Below the pieces are notes generated by a model. The model made no database searches. It saw only the letters and a program-made list of their open reading frames with translations, and was not told where the DNA came from. A program made the translations under genes and the position numbers. From Phoronis ovalis (lineage: Eukaryota; Phoronida; Phoronidae), in the NCBI GenBank assembly GCA_028565635.1, contig JAOXYB010097937.1:9274-21673 (forward strand): 12,400 nucleotides of DNA. The letters run 5' to 3'. This document shows, one piece after another, positions 6,501 through 12,234 of this stretch; positions within the stretch are counted from its first letter, which is position 1, and each line of letters begins with the position of its first letter.

Positions 6501-9128
6501 GTGCTAACAATTTAATAATTGTCCATTATCCCCTGGATTATCCCTTTCGTCATATATCGAATAGCATAATCTGTTATTATGATGTTATAGATATACGTGA
6601 ACAACGAAGAAAGATGCTACACATGAAGGCACATAATACATCTAAATTTAATTTCTAATTACCTTGTGATAAAGACGAATTCGCGGTTGCTGTTGTTGTT
6701 GTTGTTGTTGTTATTGTTGTTGTAGATACTGTTGCAGCAGGAGAAGTAGCTGTTGACGCAGTAAATGAATTTATAATTGGTTGTAATGTATTTCCATGTT
6801 GATCTGTAACTTGAAGTGTTCCATCAGATATTGCGCTTTCTAATGCTGTTAGAGCATCTGCTATCATAATGTCGTTACCTCCGGTGTTAGCTGGATCATC
6901 ATTAGGTGACGGTAATACGTCAAATAAAATGATAATGCTGCCTGAAAAATAGCAGTGGTATGTGCCTGTATGTTTTGTGAAAAGGATAATTTACAAGATT
7001 ACAGCAGTCACTCATTGAAGTTACTATCACCATTGTTGAGAAGCTGTTTCAAATTTAATATGGTTGATAAATGGTTGATAAATGTACCATCTTTCTATGC
7101 AACTGAAACATCATTGTATTTAGACCAATTGACAATTAACTTTGTGTTGGAAACTTTCCTATTTTGCTGTTGTGTAACTGCTAGCATTCGGATACCAGAT
7201 ATGTCAATTGGTTTTAATAAAATCAAAATATTAATATTAACCGCATCCGCAGTACATACCTGGTTGGACATCCATATTCTGAATTCTAGATTCAGAAATG
7301 CTCATTTCAGCTGCAATTTGTGGTTTAACATTCTCTATGAACACCATCTTATTGGATCCAACAACTTCACTGTAATTAGCATCTAGACCAAACTGAACAG
7401 CAGCGGCTTCTTCTGGGATTGGCAAATTGTCAGGTGTTGGAAAATTGTAATTATCTTGCGCACCTACAGCAACGAGATCTTACCATTTTTTAACTATATA
7501 GTAATACATTTCTTGCAAATGATGCGCATTATTCCTAGCCATTATGTTTGCTATCAGCAAACGTAACAAAGATAATTAAAGAGAAACATGAAAGCATATT
7601 GGCTACATTTGATATACCACTGGCAAATTTAATTATCCCTAGTATAGTTTACTATATGAAAATACATGATAGTACTAGGCTTTAGTATTGTATATGCAAA
7701 TCAAAAGTTAAGCATGTCAGCGTATTTGCGATTTCATTTGAATGTTTGAAATGTGTAAAAGATTAGGGACTTGAACCTCAAAAGACGACAAAAATAAAAC
7801 GCGGTTAAATTTAAAACCCTACCTTCTTGGAGCACAACTACTACAATTGCAACTGTAGCAAGAAGTACAAAAATTAGTACCACAGTCGTAGCAATTATTG
7901 CGCATTTTTTTACAGAGTTGTTCTTCGAAGTTACGGACACATACTCCCGAGACGAATGGTTTAAATTAGATGAATGTTCTTGTGTTGTTACATTTAAAGC
8001 CTGGTAATGTGACGCTTGAGAATAGCCACCATGTGTAGAATGAATAGCTTCTGTATAAGGTGGGGGTTGTTCCCTTGTATTGTTCATTGTTGACAGCTCG
8101 TATGATTCTGGTTGTGTACTCGGCTGTACGTAATGTGGTGTAGATGCAACTGAATACGTCTGTTGTTGGTGAGCAACACCTTGTCCATGCTGCTGGACAC
8201 TGATAAATCCATACGTCTGATTATTTGCATAATTAGCATCCAATAGTATATCGTTAGGGAATGTTTTGTGCGATTCGTTTACATCAATACGTTGAACATT
8301 TTGCTGTGGTATTTCGTCATGGGTTGTTTCTAATGGCTGTGCAGGAATGTTGGGCTCTTGTGTAGTTCCTCTGTGTTGCTGGTTGTAAAGGAGCTGGCGT
8401 GGAGGCACAGGCACAAGTGCTAGGTTATCATTCGTCAAAGACGGTTCTTCAACGGGAGTGATAAAGGAGGAACCGACAGGATCTGCTTGCCCGGTTGGCG
8501 GAAGCGGTTCATATCTGATGTCAGTTCCCTGTTGAGAATCTGGTGGGGTTTCTGTAAGGCAATAAAGCTAATGTTACTTGTACATAAAAAGCAATATCAG
8601 TGTCTCTTGCTGACAAAATGTATAGGAGTTTCTGACAGTTCTCGGTAACATCAGTTTATAAATCATGATTCTTCGTGACCATCAGATAGATCGAGTTAGT
8701 AAGCGACAATTTTATGAAAGGCATATTCTGATAAACAAAATAATATTAAGCTCCGAGTATTTAGCCCTTGCTTATTAACATCTATGTAGTGTGTTAACTT
8801 AGTGACTGTGTAGATGTATTTGCAAGCTAGTTTTCATAATGCCAGTTATTTCTTCTACTAACAATTAACTATAATCTATATAAATCCAATATCGTTACTT
8901 GTAGGGAGTGTAACAATTTCATAATAATAACAAAGCCAATGTTTGGGCGGAATCATATTCATGTCATTGAAGTCTCATACCTGTACGTTTAAAACGACAA
9001 CCACATTTTACTTGGAAATTAATTATACAGTACTATATATGTATTTTTTTTTGTAAAACAAAATATAATGTTTACAGTTATACTAAAGTCATACAATTGA
9101 TACAGTTGTTATCTAACTTACCTGACAT
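431..9128 (-). CDS. Type II transmembrane SEA-CUB-LDLa mosaic protein, 16 exons, 3' end cut by window
   Basis: Probable cell-surface receptor, adhesion protein or protease stem. Exons in gene order: 9122-9128, 7823-8551, 7260-7463, 6663-6941, 6265-6383, 5591-5813, 5149-5279, 4495-4729, 4126-4265, 3573-3861, 3181-3314, 2727-3000, 2110-2249, 1510-1741, 963-1076, 431-570. All introns are GT/AG, the phases match throughout, and the sum is 3390 nt = 1130 residues without a stop. Residues about 1-218 are cytoplasmic. A hydrophobic helix at 219-243 follows a KK pair, so positive-inside predicts a cytoplasmic N-terminus. Then come a SEA-like domain (about 262-375), a poly-Thr linker (about 376-406), CUB1 (407-520), CUB2 (521-642), CUB3 (643-785, including a linker), CUB4 (786-921), CUB5 (922-1045), LDLa (1046-1083) and half of CUB6 (1084-1130). 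The architecture resembles the stem of matriptase/enteropeptidase-type type II serine proteases, but no trypsin domain is in the window. Exon calls rest on visible motifs and phase; the gene name is unknown. Confidence 0.9.
963..1076 (-). CDS. Exon 15: LDL-receptor class A module
   Basis: Residues 1047-1083, one complete LDLa repeat in one exon. Six Cys fall at local positions 2, 9, 14, 20, 26 and 37. The calcium-cage signature is intact: CDGVVDCLDGSDE. LDLa modules fold around calcium through disulfides 1-3, 2-5 and 4-6, and bind protein ligands. The acceptor is CTCTTGTAG and the donor GTACGT. Phase 1 on both sides, so the exon slots between CUB5 and CUB6 without a frame change. A 61-aa plus-strand open frame over the same DNA is its shadow. 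Confidence 0.92.
1128..1440. repeat. CAT/ATC-rich degenerate microsatellite in intron
   Basis: Repeated catcat, tcatca and atcatcat stretches, interrupted and diverged, within the intron between exons 14 and 15. Looks like an old trinucleotide microsatellite. No reading frame with protein character was seen. Confidence 0.75.
1510..1741 (-). CDS. Exon 14: CUB5, second half
   Basis: Residues 969-1045: VIQLNFNDIDIPETTPCESS, DSISVYENQYQLASLCGSI, NNMQVVFKSDSSKTGRGFSA, NYYFVSAP. Second disulfide Cys985-Cys1004. Unspliced reading stops at once after the donor (GTTAGT), which supports the boundary. Phase 0 acceptor (TTTTTAAG), phase 1 donor. Confidence 0.93.
1742..2109. other. Intron inside CUB5, nothing further seen
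   Basis: Phase-0 intron of 368 bp, AT-rich, with no hidden exon recognised on the minus strand. Confidence 0.7.
2110..2249 (-). CDS. Exon 13: CUB5, first half
   Basis: Residues 923-968: PGLADIACDAGAVLTTENGN, FTSLNYPFNYFNRLYCKYNI, SAPTGK. First Cys pair Cys930 and Cys958. Phase 1 acceptor (TTTTGCAG), phase 0 donor GTAAGT, the best match to consensus in the gene. Confidence 0.93.
2365..2485. repeat. Imperfect gctatcag/gatag repeats in intron
   Basis: Within the 477-bp intron between CUB4 and CUB5, gctatcag-like octamers and their reverse-complement cores (gatagctatc is self-complementary) recur several times. A diverged simple repeat is most likely. No hidden exon was found in the rest of this intron. 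Confidence 0.5.
2727..3000 (-). CDS. Exon 12: CUB4, second half
   Basis: Residues 831-921: LVQLEFENVLLEHHDTCAYD, SLTIYDKLHP, AVLCGFIIPQEY, SSSNTLRLVFITDVTVTKTG, FSVRYQFVDRP. Cys847 and Cys881 are the second pair. An insertion of about 14 acidic/polar residues (AGGAQYDDEQFYTE) before the fourth Cys makes this exon longer than the equivalent ones. Phase 0 acceptor (ATTTTTAG), phase 1 donor GTAATT. Confidence 0.93.
3044..3078. repeat. GA-rich tract
   Basis: Short purine-rich run of gagaga/agagat units on the plus strand inside the CUB4 intron; simple repeat. Confidence 0.6.
3181..3314 (-). CDS. Exon 11: CUB4, first half
   Basis: Residues 787-830: PGLDACRVGLNFTTNNGNFT, SLHYPNEYLNNLHCTYTIIA, PADK. 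First Cys pair Cys792 and Cys820; two NFT sequons. The leading PGL is shared with CUB5, suggesting CUB4 and CUB5 are close relatives. Phase 1 acceptor (ATTTTAG), phase 0 donor GTGAGC. Confidence 0.92.
3573..3861 (-). CDS. Exon 10: CUB3, second half, plus glycosylated linker
   Basis: Residues 690-785. VVELQFLWFELEPGFWWFGD is unusually Trp-rich; then CYDDYVAVYDG, LLQHCGTDLP, and MLIHFVSNWKNAFSGFQAGAVFV. Second disulfide Cys712-Cys734. After the domain comes an extra linker NSSNSSIPFPTTTQ with two N-glycosylation sequons. No other CUB here has such a linker, so CUB1-3 and CUB4-6 may be separate segments of the ectodomain. Acceptor CTGCAG, donor GTATAT. Confidence 0.92.
4126..4265 (-). CDS. Exon 9: CUB3, first half
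   Basis: Residues 644-689: SCLHGGMMLFDESDNITSLHYP, then DLDCSYIIVAPQGQ. Cys650 and Cys679 form the first pair, and NIT is a potential N-glycosylation site. The exon is 140 nt, the same length as the first-half exons of CUB5 and CUB6. Phase 1 acceptor (TTCGCAG), phase 0 donor GTAAAA. Confidence 0.92.
4495..4729 (-). CDS. Exon 8: CUB2, second half
   Basis: Residues 565-642: VISLYIIDFDVEYELNCEFD, SLTLYDNGG, KLCGALD, then SSSNMMAVVFSSDYAQSLRGFLANYEFVD. Second disulfide Cys581-Cys601. Phase 0 acceptor (TTTTCAG), phase 1 donor GTAATT. Confidence 0.93.
4730..5148. other. Intron inside CUB2, nothing further seen
   Basis: Phase-0 intron of 419 bp, strongly AT-rich with scattered tatata runs and no coding signal. 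Confidence 0.7.
5149..5279 (-). CDS. Exon 7: CUB2, first half
   Basis: Residues 522-564: ACKGGVELTEANGTLSSLYYPG, then NLYCNYSIIAPPNK. The first Cys pair is Cys526 and Cys554. SSLYYPG stands in for the usual SPNYP. NGT and NYS are potential N-glycosylation sites. Phase 1 acceptor (TTTTTAG), phase 0 donor GTATAG. Confidence 0.92.
5280..5590. other. Intron between CUB1 and CUB2, nothing further seen
   Basis: Phase-1 intron of 311 bp. Searched for an inserted 1-1 exon such as another LDLa on the minus strand; none was recognised. Confidence 0.65.
5591..5813 (-). CDS. Exon 6: CUB1, second half
   Basis: Residues 447-520. It begins SIRLVFSDFILE and contains CSYDRLSIFYD, FFCGETLPD and FIQFSTD...GTKGFLAHYNFVD. 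This is the strand order and second disulfide (Cys463-Cys480) of a CUB. The Asp soon after the third Cys is where calcium-binding CUBs have a ligand. The acceptor is TTGTAG; phase 0 in, phase 1 out, donor GTTAAG. Confidence 0.92.
5814..6264. other. Intron inside CUB1, nothing further seen
   Basis: Phase-0 intron of 451 bp without a recognisable exon or repeat family. Confidence 0.65.
6265..6383 (-). CDS. Exon 5: CUB1, first half
   Basis: Residues 408-446. The CUB start CDGGVVLTSDQGTISSPNYP is the canonical Cys-Gly-Gly...SPNYP signature, with the first disulfide pair at Cys408 and Cys436. The exon ends in APPDK followed by a phase-0 donor GTAAGC. Acceptor TTTTTTCAG, phase 1. Of the six modules this is closest to the textbook CUB motif. 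Confidence 0.93.
6663..6941 (-). CDS. Exon 4: SEA-like domain C-terminal half and poly-Thr linker
   Basis: Encodes residues 315-406. It opens with SIIILFDVLPS, which together with Gly314 gives the SEA cleavage-type signature G|S plus beta-branched residues. A helix-like stretch (IADALTALESAISDG) and LQVTDQHGNTL complete the domain near residue 375. The rest is a Ser/Thr/Ala-rich linker with a run of Thr (about residues 383-397), a likely mucin-like O-glycosylated stalk. NSS near 402-404 is a potential N-glycosylation site. Acceptor TTTTTCAG, donor GTAATT, phase 1 at both ends. Confidence 0.85.
6686..6724. repeat. (GTT)n trinucleotide repeat coding for poly-Thr
   Basis: Near-perfect gtt/tgt repeat on the plus strand, read as ACA/ACC codons on the minus strand within exon 4. 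It encodes most of the Thr run in the stalk after the SEA-like domain. The tract is prone to length change. Confidence 0.9.
7061..7082. repeat. 11-bp tandem duplication in intron
   Basis: tggttgataaa occurs twice head to tail within the intron that splits the SEA-like domain. Confidence 0.8.
7260..7463 (-). CDS. Exon 3: SEA-like domain, N-terminal half
   Basis: Encodes residues 247-313 with phase 1 on both sides (acceptor CTGTAG, donor GTATGT). After a short linker with several Pro and Asp (NFPTPDNLPIPEEA) comes an alternating hydrophobic pattern (AVQFGLDANYSEV, then KMVFIENVKPQIAAEM, then SRIQNMDVQPG). This fits the first strands and helix of a SEA fold. The last codon (Gly314) is split by the intron and completed in exon 4, forming the G-S-I-I-I motif at the position of the SEA autoproteolysis site. 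A 143-aa plus-strand open frame overlapping this exon is a shadow. Confidence 0.82.
7464..7822. other. Intron after the transmembrane exon
   Basis: 359-bp phase-1 intron. Reading from exon 2 continues open for about 29 codons past the donor on the minus strand, but that extension is not conserved-looking and ends in a stop, so splicing at 7821-7822 is preferred. Confidence 0.7.
7823..8551 (-). CDS. Exon 2: cytoplasmic region and transmembrane signal anchor
   Basis: This exon encodes residues 4-245 plus part of 246, phase 1 on both sides. The N-terminal stretch is hydrophilic, rich in Gln, Pro, Ser, Thr and Tyr, and looks disordered. It carries PPPY (residues 165-168, nt 8055-8066), a class I WW-binding motif; ITIM-type hexapeptides IRYEPL (14-19, nt 8502-8519) and SHYQAL (183-188, nt 7995-8012); and further YxxPhi motifs YGFI (116-119) and YVSV (206-209). 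A KKC precedes a roughly 25-residue Ile/Val/Leu/Ala helix (219-243, nt 7830-7904), which acts as an uncleaved signal anchor. No signal peptide precedes it. The acceptor at 8552-8553 is preceded by CTTAC, and the donor is GTAGGG. Confidence 0.88.
8552..9121. other. First intron, nothing further seen
   Basis: 570-bp phase-1 intron between the start-codon exon and the cytoplasmic/TM exon. AT-rich; no motif stood out. Confidence 0.65.
9122..9128 (-). CDS. Exon 1: start codon exon (Met-Ser)
   Basis: The coding part is only ATG TCA G, followed by the donor GTAAG at 9117-9121. Joined to exon 2 it reads M-S-E-T-P-P-D. An in-frame TGA at 9141-9143, five codons upstream, rules out a longer reading frame in this exon. 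The context AAAATG has an A at -3. The 5' UTR runs to higher coordinates for an unknown distance; no TATA box at a convincing spacing was identified. Exon 2 is open with no upstream Met of its own, which is why this ATG was chosen. Confidence 0.75.
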
Positions 9129-10241
9129 TTTCTTGAAAAATCAGAAATGCTTGCAGCTAGATTGTAAATGAAAGTAATTGCATCCTTGCATTACATGATA
9201 TTCCTAAATGTTTTAACTCTAATATATTCTCGAAATCCCTACTTGATCCTATTGGATTTGGACAAACAATTTCATAATGTATACAAAGGGGGATAGAGGA
9301 TGGCAGCCCGTGGCTTGAATTTTAAACTAGATGAACAGATGATGTTTAACTGCATTGTCTATTTATTATTACGAAATATGTGAAAATGCAAACTGTATCA
9401 AAATAATTGCTGCCAAAAACCTGAAATGTGTGTGCACCAAAGCAATCTTATGCCCTCTGCTGTCCAGAAAGTTGGACTAGTCCAGTTCTTTATTCAATGT
9501 AATTCGATTCACTATAAGTGCACCTTGTAAGGGTTTCAATGTTTGAACAAAACTTTATTGAATTTTCATGTATTTTGTTTATCGAACTTCCCTATGCAAC
9601 ACTGACGTATTTAACTAGAGTACAATACCTAAGTATATAAATAGAATCAGTTTTTACCGTTTGTTTATTTTGTAATGCAATCATTGAACTGGCGAGAAAT
9701 TAAACCTTTTTTGTTCCCAAATTATTAATTTAGTGTTCTTTCTTTTCGTATTTTATTCTAAATATTAATTTATGTTTTGAAAGCATAAAATATGCAGAAA
9801 GATTTTTAAATCAGTTTTTCACGCAACAGAAATGACACTTTAAAGGATTACTCCCGGGGCTAGGCTACCCTTTGAAATCTTTGTACTCATTTGGTGTTTA
9901 AATAATAGCTCTAATGCTGAAAAATGCAAATACATATTTTAGTATCTTAATTCAAATATGTTATTACTTCAGGGTTTTTTTCAACTCTTGAAAATAAGAA
10001 TAATCCTAAGAGGTACCTATCAGGATGTTTAAATTGTTATATATGTAATTTTTAATCAATTTTTAAATCATTTCAATTTTCTTTCTTCTAGCTATAAATA
10101 TGTTTTTATATTGTATCAGTCCCCAGTTGTCAGTAAGTGATGTAAAGAAAAACGGAAGTAAACCATAAAAAATGTAAGAAATTTTTCAAGCTAAAATCAG
10201 TTGAAAACAAATTCAATTTTAATTAATATAATACAAGACAT
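9129..10241. other. 5' flank of the mosaic gene; no gene seen
   Basis: AT-rich DNA upstream of the start codon. It must contain the 5' UTR and promoter of the minus-strand gene, but I cannot place a transcription start. A 12-bp perfect palindrome (tggactagtcca) lies at 9473-9484. No coding segment was recognised on either strand. Confidence 0.55.
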
Positions 10242-10336
10242 TATGCTTACCACTCCTGAGGTCAGACAAGCACTAAGTATGCTTACCACTCCTGAGGTCA
10301 GACAAGCACTAATTATGCTTACCACTCCTGAGGTCA
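10242..10336. repeat. 36-bp tandem repeat, 2.6 copies
   Basis: Copies start at 10242, 10278 and 10314. Each begins tatgcttaccactcctgagg and continues gtcagacaagcacta. The third copy stops after ggtca. The copies are nearly identical, so this is a young minisatellite. Confidence 0.92.
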
Positions 10337-10390
10337 TAAAAAGCTTATATAATTACAACCAAAAAGCTGTAATAAAATAGAAAACTGAAG

Positions 10391-10784
10391 GCCAGGGGGT
10401 ACTCAAGTAATTTTATGGTGGGAGTGTACAGCCCAGTTGAAAATTTTAGATTTAGATTGTATACTTCTTACTGTATTTTTTGGATTGCTACAGTAAAGAA
10501 ATTCAAAAATTTGGATTGTTACTCACTGCTTACAGCAAATAAATTGGATTAATTTTAGGTTTGCATCCCTAAATAAATTTTGGAATGTGCGCATCAGTCA
10601 GTTTGCGTAAAAGTGGATTGCTACTCAAATATTTTAAAATTTTGAATTGCTACCCTTATATTTCACAAAATTTGGATTGTTACCCTTACATTTCAAAAAA
10701 TGTAGATTGGGTTTGCTACCACAAGCTAAGGATTAGGTTTGGCTGCACATCCCCGTAGTAAATAAAAACATGAGTACCCCCGGG
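10391..10784. mobile_element. MITE-like element with about 40-bp imperfect inverted ends (possibly hAT-related)
   Basis: The left end at 10393-10433 (cagggggtactcaag...gtgtacagcc) is matched, reverse-complemented, by the right end at 10741-10783 (ccgggggtactcatg...gatgtgcagcc). The two arms agree at most positions in the outer and inner blocks. The 8-mer aactgaag flanks the unit at 10383-10390 and 10785-10792, a possible target-site duplication. Eight-base duplications and CAGGG-type ends are known from hAT elements. The duplicate sits one or two bases off the CAG terminus, so the exact boundary is uncertain. No transposase is encoded, so it is non-autonomous. Confidence 0.6.
10455..10740. 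repeat. About ten degenerate 30-bp units inside the MITE-like element
   Basis: A ttggattgctac/ttggattgttac core recurs with starts near 10455, 10483, 10513, 10545, 10582, 10615, 10644, 10674, 10704 and 10730. The spacing is mostly 28-33 bp. The best-preserved units (10644 and 10674) also share the following acccttatattt-like tail and an A-rich spacer. Confidence 0.7.
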
Positions 10785-11149
10785 AACTGAAGCTTCCAAA
10801 AAAAAATTAAATTTGTAAAATGGTTTAAGAAGCCAAAAACCCAGTTTATATACCCGGTTATATCCATTTTGAACAAACCTATAAAAAAACATCAGTTTAC
10901 AAGATGTACCATCTAATAGATAACATGGTGATGCACAATTTCCGAAGCATAATAATTGTCGCCAGACCTTCTTTTCAGCCATTATGATGCATTAAAATAT
11001 AACTATAGAGAAAAATATTACTGTACTGCAGGAGAAAATCAATTGTTTATTTCCCCCACTTTAATACGAATGGCTTCAGTCACTTTCATGTAAGAACTTC
11101 TCATGTCATATGTACCCCCCACATATATATATATAATGAGGGAGTGTCG
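10785..11149. other. Unassigned, no gene supported
   Basis: Contains a minus-strand open frame ending in the MITE-like element (ATG at 10982) that I do not accept as a gene, and a short (AT)n run near 11123-11136. Nothing else was recognised. Confidence 0.5.
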
Positions 11150-11290
11150 TACTTTGGCTTGAACGGCGAATAGGCCGCTTTTTTCGACGGTAAACGCGCG
11201 TCACCTGGCAACAGTCCAATGCTAACCCGTAAAACTGTCAGCACATTAGTTATGCAGCAAGCTTGAATCGCAGGGGGAACATTCAAATTT
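11150..11290. promoter_or_regulatory. CpG-rich patch, possible promoter or enhancer
   Basis: In an otherwise CpG-poor, AT-rich region this stretch is clearly richer in G+C and has many CpGs (cggcg, ggccgc, cgacgg, cgcgcg, gaacgcgaacgc just past the end). Such patches often mark promoters in invertebrate DNA. No transcript start can be assigned. An old GC-richer repeat is the main alternative. Confidence 0.3.
11200..11212. promoter_or_regulatory. RFX X-box-like inverted repeat
   Basis: gtcacctggcaac reads GTCACC-T-GGCAAC: two RFX half sites (GTNRCC and RGYAAC) with a 1-bp spacer. RFX factors control ciliary genes in animals. A single 13-bp match can arise by chance; its place in the CpG-rich patch is the only support. 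Confidence 0.3.
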
Positions 11291-11499
11291 TAGAACGCGA
11301 ACGCTTTGAAATGATATAATAATGTAGATTAAAGTTTCACAAAGATTACCACTTCCGTTTAAGAGATAATCTCAAAAGTTATGACAATGACCACAAACGT
11401 ATAGTATTTCGTACAGGGGGCAGGGGGTTAAACTACGTTTATGGTTTAGTGCGAAATGAAAAAATCATGCCTAGTATACGATATTTAAAATCATTCCTT

Positions 11500-11771
11500 T
11501 AACGCATCCCTCTTTTGAAATAGTAACGCATCCCATTTTGAACTGACAGGAAAACACGCACACCTCCCCCTTTGGAACAGAAAGAATTTTTTTTTGTTTA
11601 CGGCACTTATTCTGGGCGTATTGTCACAATAGGAGTGGAAATGTTTCTTTTTTGCTTGCCAATTTTTCTGGCAGCACGGTAACGTTTCAGTAACCTTTTT
11701 CGTTTACTGAACTGATATTTTTCTGAAATCGATATTTCTAAAAACACCACAAATGCACCCACCTTTTGAAA
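11500..11771. repeat. Degenerate aacgcatccc...ttttgaa units
   Basis: taacgcatccctcttttgaa at 11500-11519 and taacgcatcccattttgaac at 11524-11543 are near-identical. Weaker relatives lie at 11555-11578 (cacgcacacc...tttggaac) and 11752-11771 (aatgcacccaccttttgaaa). Probably the interior of an old mobile element. cagggggtt at 11421 and aacccctac near 11850 could be its worn ends. Confidence 0.45.
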
Positions 11772-12049
11772 AAGTGTCTGACGGCCCTAATTTCGCTCTT
11801 GAAATTGGTTGTCAGTTTCTACACGTGCGTGACGTCCAAATCTCACTAACCCCTACATTTGACCGTGGGGGTGAGGGTAATTCCTATATTAAACATGACA
11901 TGTATGCATATACTTGCATATTATTATAGTTAATATATGTACATGACAATATATTCTAGTAATAAATAAGGAGTGCTTGGCAATATTCCGGTACAATTAA
12001 TTTTGTGTTTAACATCATTTTTTTCGATCATATAACATTTTATACACAG

Positions 12050-12116
12050 AAGAGAAAATAGATATCTTACGGAAATTGTCAAACGAGTCCACCGAGAGCA
12101 AAGATGTGCTGTAAAG
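12050..12116 (+). CDS. Weak candidate exon of an unknown plus-strand gene
   Basis: A locally GC-richer segment bounded by an acceptor (tatacacag) and a donor (gtaaaa). It is open in one frame (starts RENRYLTEIV, ends RCAVK). It can be joined in frame to 12178-12234 through a 61-bp intron (acceptor gatttcag), ending at a TAA at 12232-12234. It also joins in phase to an ATG exon at 11641-11678 that reads MFLFCLPIFLAA. The protein is not recognised. The minus strand of the same DNA also offers an acceptor/donor pair, so even the strand is uncertain. Confidence 0.18.
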
Positions 12117-12234
12117 GTAAAATGCTGTTTTTATGCATTTATTGGCCTACAGGAGCTAATTTTGTCATCGATTTCAGCTCTTAGAATCACGCAATTTTTG
12201 TCATGCAATTATAGTGGGTCTTAACACAGATATC

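Noticed and set aside
6955-7386. 143-aa plus-strand open frame
   Set aside because: It runs across the SEA intron and antisense to exon 3, whose minus-strand splice sites, phase and domain pattern are all consistent. The predicted protein has no recognisable feature.
7734-7822. Read-through of exon 2 past the donor as a real C-terminal end of a short protein
   Set aside because: The donor GTAGGG is at the right place and phase to join exon 3. The extra 29 residues look like translated intron.
9634-9643. TATA-box-like tatataaata on the plus strand
   Set aside because: No plus-strand gene begins nearby, and such strings are expected in DNA this AT-rich. It is on the wrong strand for the mosaic gene.
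10716-10982. 88-aa minus-strand open frame starting MAEKKVWRQLL
   Set aside because: Its 3' third lies inside the MITE-like element and no splice partner or known domain was found. The first 30 codons might be an exon but cannot be supported.
11101-11286. 61-aa minus-strand open frame over the CpG-rich patch
   Set aside because: GC-richer DNA has fewer stops by chance; no domain, and the end runs into an (AT)n tract.
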